64,000 nt of DNA from Silurus meridionalis (Eukaryota > Chordata > Actinopteri > Siluriformes > Siluridae). Position numbers and translations under genes: made by a program. The notes below the pieces were generated by a model. That model did not search any database, had not been told where the DNA came from, and was given only the letters and a program-made list of their open reading frames with translations. The DNA is taken from the NCBI RefSeq assembly GCF_014805685.1, contig NC_060892.1:22741900-22805899 (forward strand). Direction: 5' to 3'. This document shows positions 12,998 through 46,034 of this stretch, piece after piece; position 1 is the stretch's first letter; the number at the start of each line of letters is the position of its first letter.

Positions 12998-13557
12998 GTT
13001 GTTTTGTGTGGGCTGTTCATATTGTGTGTGGGCTGTGTGCGGTGTCTGTTGGGGTGTGTGTGTGTGGCATATGTAGTCTGTGTGGGTTATATGTCGTGTG
13101 TCAGTCTGTGTGTGGTCTTTGTGTGACGTGTTGTGTGGTGTGTGTGTGTATAGTCTGTGTGCGTGTTGTGGGGTGTGCAGTCTGTGTGTGTGTGTGGTGT
13201 GTGTATCGCCTATGTGTTTTGTGTGTGAAGTCTGGGTGTGTGTGTGTGTGCAGGCGGTGTGCAGTCTGTGTGAGTCTATGTAAATGTGAGTGTGTGGTGT
13301 GGTATAGTCTCTGTGTGTATGCACAGTGTGTGTGTGTGTGGTGTGTTGTATAGTCTGTGTGTGCAGTGTGTGTTGTATAGTCTGTGTGTGCAGTGTGTGT
13401 GTGTGTATAGTGTGTGTGGTATAGTCTGTGTGTGTGCAGTGTGTGTGTGTGTGGTGTGTTGTATAGTCTGTATGTGTGTTGTATAGTCTGAATGTGAGCA
13501 GTCTGAATGTGGTGTGTGTGTTGTATAGACTGTGTGTGTGCAGTCTTTGTATTGTTT

Positions 13558-13594
<37 letters not shown>

Positions 13595-13604
13595 AGTCTC
13601 TGTA

Positions 13605-13655
<51 letters not shown>

Positions 13656-13665
13656 CTCTGTATGG

Positions 13666-13700
<35 letters not shown>

Positions 13701-13760
13701 GCGTCTGTAGTCTGTGTGTGTCTCGTGTAGTCTGTCTGGGGTGTGTTTGTGTGTGTGTGT
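12998..13760. repeat. GT-rich degenerate tandem repeat, ~760 bp
   Basis: Long (GT)n runs are interrupted by a recurrent block, TTGTATAGTCTGTGTGTG. It yields long low-complexity open frames on both strands (Cys/Val on plus, His/Thr on minus), which are artefacts. It ends about 300 bp before ell exon 2. Confidence 0.95.
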
Positions 13761-14066
13761 GGTTTGCTGCATTCTTTTCTGTGCAAATAAAACAGATTAA
13801 AAATAACCCCATTCTCCTGTAAAAGTGGCGAGTCGTGTGTTTCTGGCTGCTGCTCGGTGACTGTGACTTCAGTCTCGGTCTCCGTCTTCTAGCATTTCAG
13901 TCTAAATTCAGCCTCCGGTTCTGACCGCAGCCCAGAGTTCACTCAGACGCCTCAAAGTGTAGTTTACATACCGACTGAGTTTTCTGATCACAGTTCCTGA
14001 CTGTGTGATTCCACTGTACCAAGCTTTTATCATGATCCTAATCCTGATCTCTTGTGTGCTCCACAG

Positions 14067-36117
<22,051 letters not shown>

Positions 36118-38341
36118 CTCATGTTGTGTTTTTTTTTTTTCCTTCCCCCTTTACCTTCTGGAATCAAGTCACTGAGAGACTCTGGATTCAGGGGAGTTTT
36201 CTGGCTTGCTCATAAACAGCAATTGCGCCGAGGAAAAATGTCATGAAGAGCGCATTCCTGCCCCCCATTACAGAGGGCCTACAGCTCTAGCGAGGGCACT
36301 ACAGGCAGTTATCGGTTTTCATTTTTCCTTTTCCCCCCATTTTCCCGGGGGGAGAGGTGGGTGGTGTTTTATAGCACATAGGTCTCGCGAAGAACCGAAG
36401 ACCTTGGACATTTTTTTTTCTCCCTTTTGCTTCATAAACTTGGGCAGGCAACACTGAAACTGATTTCTCAACATTTCTTACTTTGTTTATTAAAAGAAAT
36501 TACGAGAAAAATCATGTTTCCCTATATATTGAATGGAAGGTACTCATATTATTTATTCTTTCGTCTTCCTGGGGGTTTATACCAGATTTGTTGTACACTC
36601 CTCAGTATGAGCGCAACTTTTTTTTTTTTCTTTTCAAAGCTAAAAAAGAAAAAACAAAAAAAATTCAGTATTTTATGCAAATGCTGCCTTTGTTTCCAGG
36701 TAGTCCATAGTTTGCAGTTCATTACTACATTAAGTTTATTCTCTGGCTTATGCAGGGACTCTAATGAATATCTCAAGCCAAGCCAGTTTAGCCTATTTTA
36801 CACTGTGTGTGATATTGTACCGGTCTCTTCCATGCTATGGATGTTAATGATACGCCTCCAGGTGGAACATTGGTGTCTACGTGTAAAGGCTTTGACTGTA
36901 TGCTGTTGCTTTAATTCCTGGCTTGGTTAAACCTGCTATGCCAAAGGTGGCCATTATCCTGAATTAAGATGATGGGTGTGTGTCTGAACGTCAGCCGTCT
37001 GGATTCACTCCTGCCCATCTATTAGGAAGTTACTATTGAAAATGTGCAAAAGCATTACACCAGCCTTGACAGACTTGGTTTTCAAGTCATGCTAATCAGG
37101 TAAATTGTATATGATTCCTCAAATATGGCTGTATCCCTTTAAAGTATCAAGATTGCACACACACGGTGAGATCCAGAGAGTAAGCCGAAGTTTGAGCTGC
37201 ACATGTGCTGGACGGTGTTTTTATTTGCAAGCCCTTTTTTTTTTTTTTTTTTGCTAATGCAGAGCTCTTTTGTTTGGAGAAATCTGTAGATGCAGTCTAT
37301 AAAGATCCCCCCTCCCCATGCTACACACCATGCAGTTCTGTAACTGACCTTTAAGCGCCAGCATTTCGAGATGACTCGCCGCCGCCGGATCAGTCTGAGT
37401 ATTCGTCATCCTTAGTATTCGCCTTTCGGTTGCATCGATGCCGAGAACCGAGTCAGAACTTCTATCTGTCTGTAAAGATGTCTAAAGAATTATTTTCAAG
37501 TTAAAAGCTGTCTAGAAATCTCTTACCCTGTTCAGTCCGATTTCTGATCTTGGGCTTTTTATGTTTAAATATTAAAATTCTGCACTTTGCACAGCCTCTT
37601 GCTGTTACTCTTACCTGGGTTTTGCTGCAAGGAGACTTTTGTCTTGTCCATCTTAGTGCATGCTTTTGTGAATGTGTTCAGGAAAAAAAAAAAACAGACC
37701 AGAACTTGTACCATGGGTTTATTACGACTGTAGAAGGGTATTCCAGTTCTAATAAAACCCGAAGTGATGCCAACGTTTCCGACTTCGGAACAACACCCCC
37801 CCTCCCCCATTCAGTGTGAGGAGCAACCTCTCACCTTGTATTAACTTCAGTTAATCATGATTACAGTATTAATTTGGCATTTATTTCGATTTGACAGTGC
37901 ATTGTGATTACCAGGGGACTTCCTGTTTAGTTGACAAGATATTTGTAGGTCTTTTGGAAATTATGAGCCCCAATTTGAAACGAAACTCCATTTTCAATAG
38001 CCTTAAATAGAACTTTGACTCTACAGACCACCAGGATTTTATGTTCATCCTGGACATAGTTCTAATCGGTGCTAAATCTAATTGGTGCAAGCTGCGAACG
38101 AGAACACTGTTACACCCTTGCGTTTATTGAGGACTCCTCTCAATCTTCAATTGGTCTTAGTTTCAATATTTATTTACTTTTGCTTTCATTCTGCTGTCAA
38201 AGAGATTCGCTTCAAATATGCCAAATGTAGTGGAAGAGTAGTGGATGATGAAACATGCTGCTGTTTTAACAAAAAGAAAACCGGGGGAGGCTTTTGGAAA
38301 CAAGTTTTAATGTTAATGCTGAAACCCAAAGCGTGCTTTCT

Positions 38342-38372
<31 letters not shown>

Positions 38373-38440
38373 ATAAATGTTCAGGACTGGGACTGAAATT
38401 TGTCTTAGAACTTCAATAAAATTCTCCAACCTTTTACATT
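36118..38440 (+). other. ell: Probable ell 3' untranslated region with polyadenylation signal
   Basis: About 2.3 kb follows the stop without another gene. An AATAAA lies at 38415-38420 in a CTTCAATAAAATTC context, about 20 bases before a T/G-rich patch, and is the best cleavage signal. Open frames within it (for example 36427-36930) are unremarkable. Confidence 0.55.
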
Positions 38441-38469
38441 TTGTGGTAGTTTTAATGTTGTTTAAGAGC

Positions 38470-38675
38470 CATGTTTCTCCTCCTGATCCTTTCGCACCAT
38501 TTTGGGGAGGTTTTTCTTGCCACGGTCACCACTGGCTCAGTCATTAGGAATAAACTTAGTTATAAGGAAAAAGCTTAAAGGCTTTATAATCGCTTTATTT
38601 CCGAAAAGCTGCTTTATAACAATTTTCATTGTTAAAAGCGTCCTACAGATAAAAGTTAAATGAATTGAACTACAC
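38470..38675 (-). repeat. Dispersed repeat family A, copy (minus)
   Basis: Plus-strand TTTTTCTTGCCACGGTCACC, CACTGGCTCAGTCATTAGG and AAAAGCTGCTTTATAAC, the inverse of the family body. Confidence 0.75.
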
Positions 38676-39069
38676 TGCAGTATAGAATGAAGTAAGAAAA
38701 AACACCAAAAAGATGCAGGACAGTGGTGCTTCAGGACCAGAACTGACGAACACTGCTTTAGCACAAACCTCATGGCTATTGATTGTTGTATTTTAAATGT
38801 TTTCATTCACTAGGTTGAAGAGGCTGTGAAACTACTGTAGTTTGTTCTTGCAGTATAATTAGAAGACCCGGATAAAGTTTTTCTTTTGATACCTAATAAA
38901 GGTTTGAAAAACTGCCAATAAATGTGAGGTCTTTTTATAAAGTAGAAAGAAATAACACTCCTCTTGGGGCTCATTTGGTTTATGCAGAAATATTACACAC
39001 TCGCCCACACTCACAAGGAGAATGTGATTTATGTACACTTATCTGGTAAACGTTTGGAGACACCTGACT

Positions 39070-39520
39070 ACGAGGTGGTACCAAAAAGGTTTGTGAGCAG
39101 TTTTGTAACACGCCAACAGATGGCAGCACAAGGCTGCATGCACAGTCACAGAGCACCCACCTTCATAAATCATTGTGCACATCTGGAGCTGTGCAACTGG
39201 TGCTTTTCCGACCATGTGTGTTACCACGTCTATCGAATTCATCATGGACAGCAAGTCATCGAGCTTACCTCACATTCGAGTTTCTTGTGGGAAACTTGAT
39301 CTCACTTGCTCTACTCGCCCTCTTCCCAGAGAGAAAGCTCCAGCTCGGCGTTTTTAAAAAGAATACCTCCAGGACACATTCCAAAAGTGTCAGGAATGCT
39401 GGGAGCACTGTATTGCATTCAAGGGGACTATTTTGAAGGTAATGTGTGTACATGTAGATTAATAACATGCTTTCTTGTAAACAGCTAGTCTCGAAACTTT
39501 ATAATGCCAGCTCATATAAG
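39070..39520 (+). mobile_element. Internally deleted mariner-like element
   Basis: The left end GAGGTGGTACCAAAAAGGTT and the right end CTCGAAACTTTATAATGCCA are imperfect inverted repeats typical of a fish mariner family. The interior keeps only an N-terminal scrap starting MDSKSSS and the C-terminal GDYFEG motif that ends mariner transposases. The catalytic core is gone. Confidence 0.6.
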
Positions 39521-39606
39521 ATTACTATGTGCTTTTTGTACATCCACTCTTCTGGAATGATGTTCCACTAGATTTTGGTGTGTACTTGTGGAGATATGTG
39601 CATTAG

Positions 39607-40310
39607 GAACGACAGACTGGTTCAAGGTGGCGGTTGCATTGCATCAAGGGTCAGCTCTGAGCCCTTTCCTGTTTGCAGTGATGAGGGACAGGTTGAAGGA
39701 TGAGGTCAGACAGGAGTCTCCGTGGACTATGATGTTTGTGGTGAGAGTAGGGAGCTGGTTGAGATGAGCCATAGGAGTAAGACAGAGTATGTGTGTGAAT
39801 GAGAGAGAGGGCAGTGGAGTGGTACGGTTGCAGGGAGATGGTGGAGGAGTTCAGGTACCTGGGGTCAACAGAGCAAAGTAATAGAGAGTGTGTTAGAGAA
39901 GTAAAGAAAAGAGTGCAGGCTGGGTGGAGAAGAGTGATAGCAGGAGTGATTTGTGATAGAAGAGTATCTGTGAGAGTGAAAGGGAATGTTAATAGGACTG
40001 TGGTGAGACCTGAGATGTATGGATTAGAGACAGTGGCATTGAGTAAAAGACAGAAGGTGGAGCTGGAGGTAGCAGAGCTGAAGATGTTGAGGTTTTCATT
40101 GGGAGTGATGACGAAGGACAGGATTAGAAATGAGTTTATTAGAGGGACAGTGCATGTAGGACATTTTGGAGACAAGGTAAGGGAGGTGAGATTGAGATGG
40201 TTTGGACATGTGCAGAGGAGAGACATGGGGTATATCGATAGGAGAATCCTGAGGATGGAGCTGCCAGGAAGGAGGAAAAGAGAAAGATGCGGGGTCCCTG
40301 AAACGGGAAT
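39607..40310 (+). mobile_element. LINE reverse transcriptase 3' fragment (RTE-like)
   Basis: In broken plus frames it encodes VALHQGSALSPFLFAVMRD, SKTEYVCVNERER, GCREMVEEFRYLGSTEQSN and VREVRLRWFGHVQRRDMGYI. These are typical of the palm and thumb end of non-LTR reverse transcriptases in fish genomes. The catalytic YADD region is damaged or deleted. The precise clade is not certain. Confidence 0.75.
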
Positions 40311-40319
40311 TGTTAAGCA

Positions 40320-42100
40320 CGTTGAAACAAGACATTGTGGAGATCTTTAAAACCAAACTCCGAGTGGCACTGGGTGATGATTTGTCCACACTTAGAGCTT
40401 GCACACTTAACCGCTGAGTTTGTCTCATTGGAAAACAAGTGTGAGGACCTTGAATCTCGGTCACAACGGAATAACATTAGGATAGTCGGGGTTCCTGAGG
40501 ACACTGTCACCAACACTACAGCTGTTACACTACAGATAAAAGGAAGCTTTTAAACTGGACGGATTATTGCTCTTAGACCAGGTACATAGAACCTCCCACC
40601 CGAAACATGGTGAGCGAGTATGCACCATTATTACCAGGTCTCATTATTATAGCGATTGTGTGAGAGAAAGTCGACAGGTGGTTGTCGGACAAATGAAGAT
40701 CTCTGTTTTCCCTGACCATACTGCCAAGGTGGCCCGGGCTCAGGGGGGGTCCTGGCCTTTTGGAAGTCTTTATTTGTTCATAAACTATCGTGGTAAAAAT
40801 GGCAGATTCCTTATGGTTTAGGCACGTTAACGCAAACAAAGGTGCTTTCGGTAAAACGTCTATGCACCTAACTTTGATGATGTTCAATTCTCAAACAGAT
40901 TACTTATAGAAATATACCTTATCTTAATTCTCATTTGTTGATTTTTAGTGGTACTTACTATGAATATGGGGTTAAAGCGATCGACTGTTGGCTCACCATT
41001 TGAAACATCAATCTGCCTCATGTTTGATTTCTAAAATTAATCATCATGTCAGATTAATTAAGATTCAGGAAGCTTCCAAATCATTTTCTCATCAGTTTCT
41101 GTCCAGCCTTGTTTCCTCAAAATGAATAAAGCCCTGGGACCTGATGGGTTTCCTATAGAGTTTTACAATAAATGTATTGATAAATTGGCACCTTTATGTC
41201 TGTTGATGTTTAATGAATCCTTGGAAAATGGTTTGCTGTGACCAACTACCCTGACTCAAGCTTTGATAGCTCTTATTTTGAAGAGTGATAAAAATCCAAC
41301 CTTTTTGTGGTTCCTATATCGGCCCTTATCTTTGGTAAATGCTAATGTAAAAGTTCTGGCAAAAACTATAGCCTTGTGTTTGGAGAGGGTGTTGCCCAGT
41401 ATTATTTCAAAACGGTTTTGAAAAAAAAGGAACAAAACGGTTTTATCCAAAGACGTCAGTTATTTTGTAATACTCGTACTCTTTTAAATATTAGTCACTC
41501 GACGCGTTCCGAGAAGGTACCTGTGATTGTGATCTCAATGGAGAAAGCATTTGATAGGGTAAAGTGGGAGTATGTATTTGTTATACCTAAAAAAATTTGG
41601 TTTTGGTAATAAATGTAATAGCTGGGTCAAATTACTTTACACACATCACCACAAGCCAGTATTCAAACAATCTGTGTTCAGATTATTTTCCACTGGAACG
41701 TGAGACACGTCAAGGTTGCCCATTATCGCCATCTCTATTATCTCCATCCATGTTTTGGCCATTGGCTATTTCATTGAGATCCTCGGCTTTATTTAAGGGT
41801 GTCATTAGAAATGGTTTCTCTATAGTATGTATCTGGTTCTGTATCTTGTCCATTCTTGCTACAATCAGCTCCTTCTCTGGAAATAATCTACAAATTTTAG
41901 AAGAGCAAATCCTATTAACACAGCTGTTTTGCACCTTAAACATCTGGACATGCCCTTCAAAATCACTCCCTCTGGATTTAGGTAGCTTGGTTTAATGTCA
42001 CATGTACATTCTCATGTACATACAGAACATCACTCATAGAACAAAATGTATTCAAACATTTTGGATCAATAAACCTAAGAAAAACCCCCAAATAAATGAC
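40320..42100 (+). mobile_element. Degraded L1-like LINE: ORF1 piece plus reverse transcriptase
   Basis: An ORF1 (transposase 22-type) segment reads SLENKCEDLESRSQRNNIRI then VGVPED and, in another frame, ISVFPDHTAKVARAQ. A short endonuclease-like scrap follows. After a deletion come reverse transcriptase pieces: MNKALGPDGFPIEFYNKCID, LSLVNANVKVLAKTIA, MEKAFDRVKWEYVF and ERETRQGCPLSPSL. Many stops and frame breaks show it is long dead. Confidence 0.8.
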
Positions 42101-42299
42101 TTCTTAATTTCTCTTCACATTTGTATTTATCATAATAGGCTGTATATTAACTTGATGGGAGAAAACCGGTAATTCTATGTGAAATCAAACACTGTGCACC
42201 ACCATATCGCCGAAATGGTCCAATCTTCGTTTCAAAACACCTCTGCAAAGATTTGAGTAAGATTGGTAGTCTATTCAGGCTCCTCCTATAGAAGCACTG

Positions 42300-42560
42300 A
42301 ATCTTTGACTATTGGGGGTCGCCCCTTCTACTATCCCCTTTGTTTGAAGCTAGATGGGTTCCCTTTTGTGAAGGTTTCTTCTTCATGCCATCTTAGAGAG
42401 TTTTTCCTTGCCGCAGTCGCCACTGGCTCACTCATTAGAGACAAACATGAATTATTTTAAACAACTTTATAACCGCTTCATCTCTGGAACGCTGCTTTGA
42501 GACAATGTCCATTGTTAAAAGCACTCTACAAATAAAAATGTATTGAATTGAACAAATCTT
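42300..42560 (-). repeat. Dispersed repeat family A, copy (minus)
   Basis: TTTTTCCTTGCCGCAGTCGC, CACTGGCTCACTCATTAG and ACAATGTCCATTGTTAAAAG on plus. Confidence 0.8.
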
Positions 42561-43097
42561 ATGGTCAGGGCTCCACAAACTTGTGTCCAGACAGTGTATT
42601 TTGTTTTCGGGTTTGTGGGATGGACTTTGGTGGTCCGGCCCCTTTGTATCAATCTACTTTTAGGGCTCTGTAAACACTCTACATACTGAAATGACTCAAC
42701 AAACTGTAACGAAAGAAGGTAAAGGGATGCTATGACACAAAACTACTACATTACTACAATTTCTCAGTTTTACAGAACTGAGAAAACCACAGAAGGTGTT
42801 TGTTTATGATTGGATTCAAAGCTACAGTTGAAGCTGACGTTCTAATTCTTACGGATAGAACTATTTCGCTTTTTGGTTTTGTCTGTGTGAGCAGTAGTTG
42901 GTTAGACTGGCTTGCATTTACGATACAGCTAGACTCGACTGAACCACAGAGGCTGATAATGTGAACTTCATTTTCTGACACATTTCAGCAACACTGAAAC
43001 AAAATGCTTTCATGGGAATCAGGGCAGTCCTTCAGTCTCTGCTGTGCTTCAGTACAATATAAAACATGTTTACAGTGAACTGATTCATTATTCAATT
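42561..43097. other. Intergenic, nothing recognised
   Basis: No coding or transposon signal identified. Confidence 0.35.
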
Positions 43098-43345
43098 AGA
43101 ATTATTTTATCATTCAATTCAACTTCATTACATTAATTAATTTTTATAGTGCTTTTAACACTGGACAATATCTTAAAGCAGATTTACAGAAACAGAGGTT
43201 ATGAAGTTGGAATAGCAAAATATAGTGCCTATTAGTTTGTTCTTTATAAGTTCATCCCTAATGAGCGAACCAGTGTTGACTGTGGCAGAGAAAAATCTCT
43301 GTGAGATGGTATGAGGAAGAAACCTTGAGAGGAACCAGTAATATC
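43098..43345 (+). repeat. Dispersed repeat family A, copy (plus)
   Basis: Full order is visible: TTTTTATAGTGCTTTTAACA, AAAGCAGATTTACAGAAAC, CCCTAATGAGCGAACCAGTG, TGACTGTGGCAGAGAAAAA and GAAGAAACCTTGAGAGGAAC. It is the best copy for defining the family. Confidence 0.85.
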
Positions 43346-44964
43346 TATACATTACATTTTTATCATTGTTGAGCTGTTCAGCTAAGTGATTAAATGCACT
43401 TAAATGTAGAACTTGTTCATGCAAACCCTCGTCCTGAACAATCGTAGCAGACTGTTGTTATAATTTCAGTCTGAATGAGTTGCTCGGTAACTTCATGGAT
43501 CTTTAGGCCGTTCATGTGGAACCATCCTCATCTGCACAGAGTGATCTCCAATTGAAGAGAACTCCATCCAGGTGTAGGGCATTGAGAGGAATCAGGTGAA
43601 AGTAAAGGACAGGAACACTACTCACTGGTACAGGCACTGTACCAGTGAGTAGTGAGAGTATCCTTGCCATCATTTCAAATTTAAAATGATTAAACTACAT
43701 GTGTGTTAAATGGTTGGACGTCACACCTTCCAGCCAATCAAATAATGTATATTATACCATAGGATGATTTACAGTTTTTCTCAGTTGCTTTGAAGCGTTT
43801 CTCAGATCAGAAATGAAATTGTTCAGCCTCCACATCATGCCGTCACTTGTGCACATTATTAAAGCAATTTCTTATTGCTTTGAACGGATTGCGAATGTTT
43901 TTGTACTTTCATTTAAAATTGTTTCCTACATTATTAATTGTTTGTCATCAATACATTTAATCTTATATTAGACTGGTTGTCACCTGAAGAGTCTTAAACC
44001 CCAAAACATCTCAGCATCAGTCAAGCCATTGAATGCAAAATGGTTAAACCAGTTGTCAGAATCTGTCAGGTTTAAATTTCTATTCAACTTTTTTTGTAAA
44101 TGTTTCTTGAATTGATGAATTGTGCAGGTTAATCTTGAATGTCACTAATGAAGGGAAGTGTTACGGCATCAAGATCAAAAGAACAGAACACAGAATAACA
44201 ATTTCTGAAAATGGATTAACAACCAAAAAACGTACAAACACCTGTACAGAATCCTGTCGGTCTCTTGCACATACAGTAACGTGAACGTTTGTGCTGTTGA
44301 TATAAATAGATGCCAAACAGAAGAAATTCCACCTTGTGAATTTTCAACTCATTGTAACCCAAAATGTAGTTTATATCAGGAAACACTGAAACTGTACGCA
44401 GTCACAATGACAACATGACCACACATTTTGACGATCTTGTTTGTGGACAATGACAAAAGGACTTGTTATTCTGATGGGAATCACATGGAATCACAAATAT
44501 TTACTTTTGGCAGATGAAGAACGTACAGGCTTTTGCATGAAATTCATTGTTTGTAAAATTGCTTTGAGAAATGGTTTAATGGTTTGTAAATATTCAGGAT
44601 GATTCAGGAAATGCTTCAAATTCTTGAAATTCTTACATATGCAAGTATGATTTAATTTTTTATTTTGAAAAGCTTTCCTGGACATTATTTAGAGGTTTTC
44701 AGAATGATAAAAAAAATTACACTCTGGTCAATATTTTGTAACATTTTCTTCTGCTGCAATTACAGATGCGTCTTTGCTCTTTGCAAGTTTACCATTTTGC
44801 TTCTTCTCCAATGATTAAACTGAAATTTTCAGATGATGAAAATTCATCTATAGCACCATGTCCATGTTTTCCAAATGCAGTGGTGGACAAAGAAGACAAA
44901 CCAGCTGATTCAACTGCTATTTTATGTACATTGTGTTCTTATATTTTATTGTCTATTGTTGTTT
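43346..44964. other. Intergenic, no gene; contains one strong hairpin
   Basis: Apart from the hairpin at 43616-43654, I see no feature. Open frames are short. Confidence 0.35.
43616..43654. other. 16-bp perfect hairpin
   Basis: CACTACTCACTGGTAC pairs exactly with GTACCAGTGAGTAGTG across a 7-nt loop, in intergenic DNA between ell and the org-like gene. Confidence 0.85.
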
Positions 44965-45048
44965 TTACTGGAAAGCGCCTTGAGCTCCTTTTGGTTGTTG
45001 TAAGGCGCTCTATAAATAAAATTTGATTGATTGATTGATTGATTGATC
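44965..45048 (+). repeat. LINE/SINE 3' tail with (TTGA)n
   Basis: AAAGCGCCTTGAGCTCCTTT, then GGCGCTCTATAAATAAAAT, ending in a TTGATTGATTGA tail. This is a well-known fish retroposon 3' end. Confidence 0.7.
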
Positions 45049-45480
45049 AGTTAAAGTAGAGATTCACTCTGTAAATTATGACTGCAGTAAAAGTAAAAGT
45101 GTCCCTTTAACCTTTCACTTGAGAAAAAGTACATACGTTGTTGCCTTCAAATGTACTTAAGTATCCAAAGTACTATAATTGATTATAGCTATAATGTTTC
45201 TATCATGTTTGTTGTGTTTATTATCAAGTTTGAATCAGGAGTTTGTTTTATCATTTATTCTTCTCAAAATGTTCTGCTTGCTCTTGAATGTTATGTTGGT
45301 GATAAGCAGAAACGCCAAGCGGCAATTAAAACGTTTTCCTTCACTCATAAATAAAAAGAATGACTGATTTCTCAAAATGTAGTTGATTAAAAGTACAATA
45401 TCTGACTTTGAAATGTACTGAAGTAAAAGTTTCCCCAAATGGAAATAAATCAGTAAAGAACAGATACATGAAAACACTGT
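45049..45480. repeat. Dispersed AGTAAAAGTAC-type repeat
   Basis: Blocks such as GAAATGTACTGAAGTAAAAG and AAATGTACTTAAGTATCCAA resemble the inverse-oriented block at 16430-16570 in ell intron 2. It is probably a nonautonomous DNA element. Confidence 0.4.
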
Positions 45481-45835
45481 CTAATTCACTTCTTTATTAA
45501 AGAAAGTGATATTTTTAACTCACTTGGTCAGGGCTCCTCTTGCTGACTGGGTCAGAGCACTGATTGCTTTTCATGAAGGTACATGGAACACATGGAACAA
45601 GGGCCCTTGATGATGTCATAGCTGCTGTTTAAATACAATACATACATCATTATTATTATTATGATTATCCTGCTTATGTATTTTTATTTAATCAATGATT
45701 TATTTATTGTTTGTATGTAATATTTTTATTCTGGTGTTCTGATTTGCAAAAAAAAAAATTGAGCAAATTTGCAAAACCCCATTTGATGAAGCTGCACGTT
45801 GTACTGGTGTTTGGGGGGAGGGGTGGGGTGGTCTG

Positions 45836-45894
45836 ATTGGTCTTGGTCACATGACTAATTAGCACCGTGTAGTGTGTTGCTTGATTGTGATTGG
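45836..45894 (+). promoter_or_regulatory. Candidate promoter of the org-like gene (two CCAAT boxes, E-box)
   Basis: Inverted CCAAT boxes (ATTGG) lie at 45836-45840 and 45890-45894, with the palindromic E-box GTCACATGAC at 45846-45855. All are within 150 bp upstream of the start codon at 45981. No TATA box is evident. Assignment is by motif only. Confidence 0.4.
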
Positions 45895-45980
45895 CTAAAC
45901 ACTTGCAACCCAAGACTACATGTTAGGCACTAAAGGTGTGTGTTTTTGCATGGAGCTAGCTAAAGTGTGTGTGTAGCATT

Positions 45981-46034
45981 ATGAGCTCTGAGTGCAGCTA
46001 CACCGTTGAACCTGGGAGCAGTGAGGGCCAGAAG
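45981..46034 (+). CDS. org-like exon 1
   Basis: ATG at 45981, 18 codons, phase 0 end. The boundary AAG|GCAAGT is a perfect GC-type donor. A GT donor six bases later (AGT|GTGTTT) would add two residues in the same phase but is a poor match. Confidence 0.65.

Noticed and set aside
12977..13822. Long open frames rich in His/Thr or Cys/Val
   Set aside because: They are translations of the GT-rich tandem repeat in several frames and both strands; no start context, splicing or domain.
36427..36930. 167-codon open frame after the ell stop
   Set aside because: Lies in the ell 3' UTR, is hydrophobic and T-run derived, and has no homology that I recognise.
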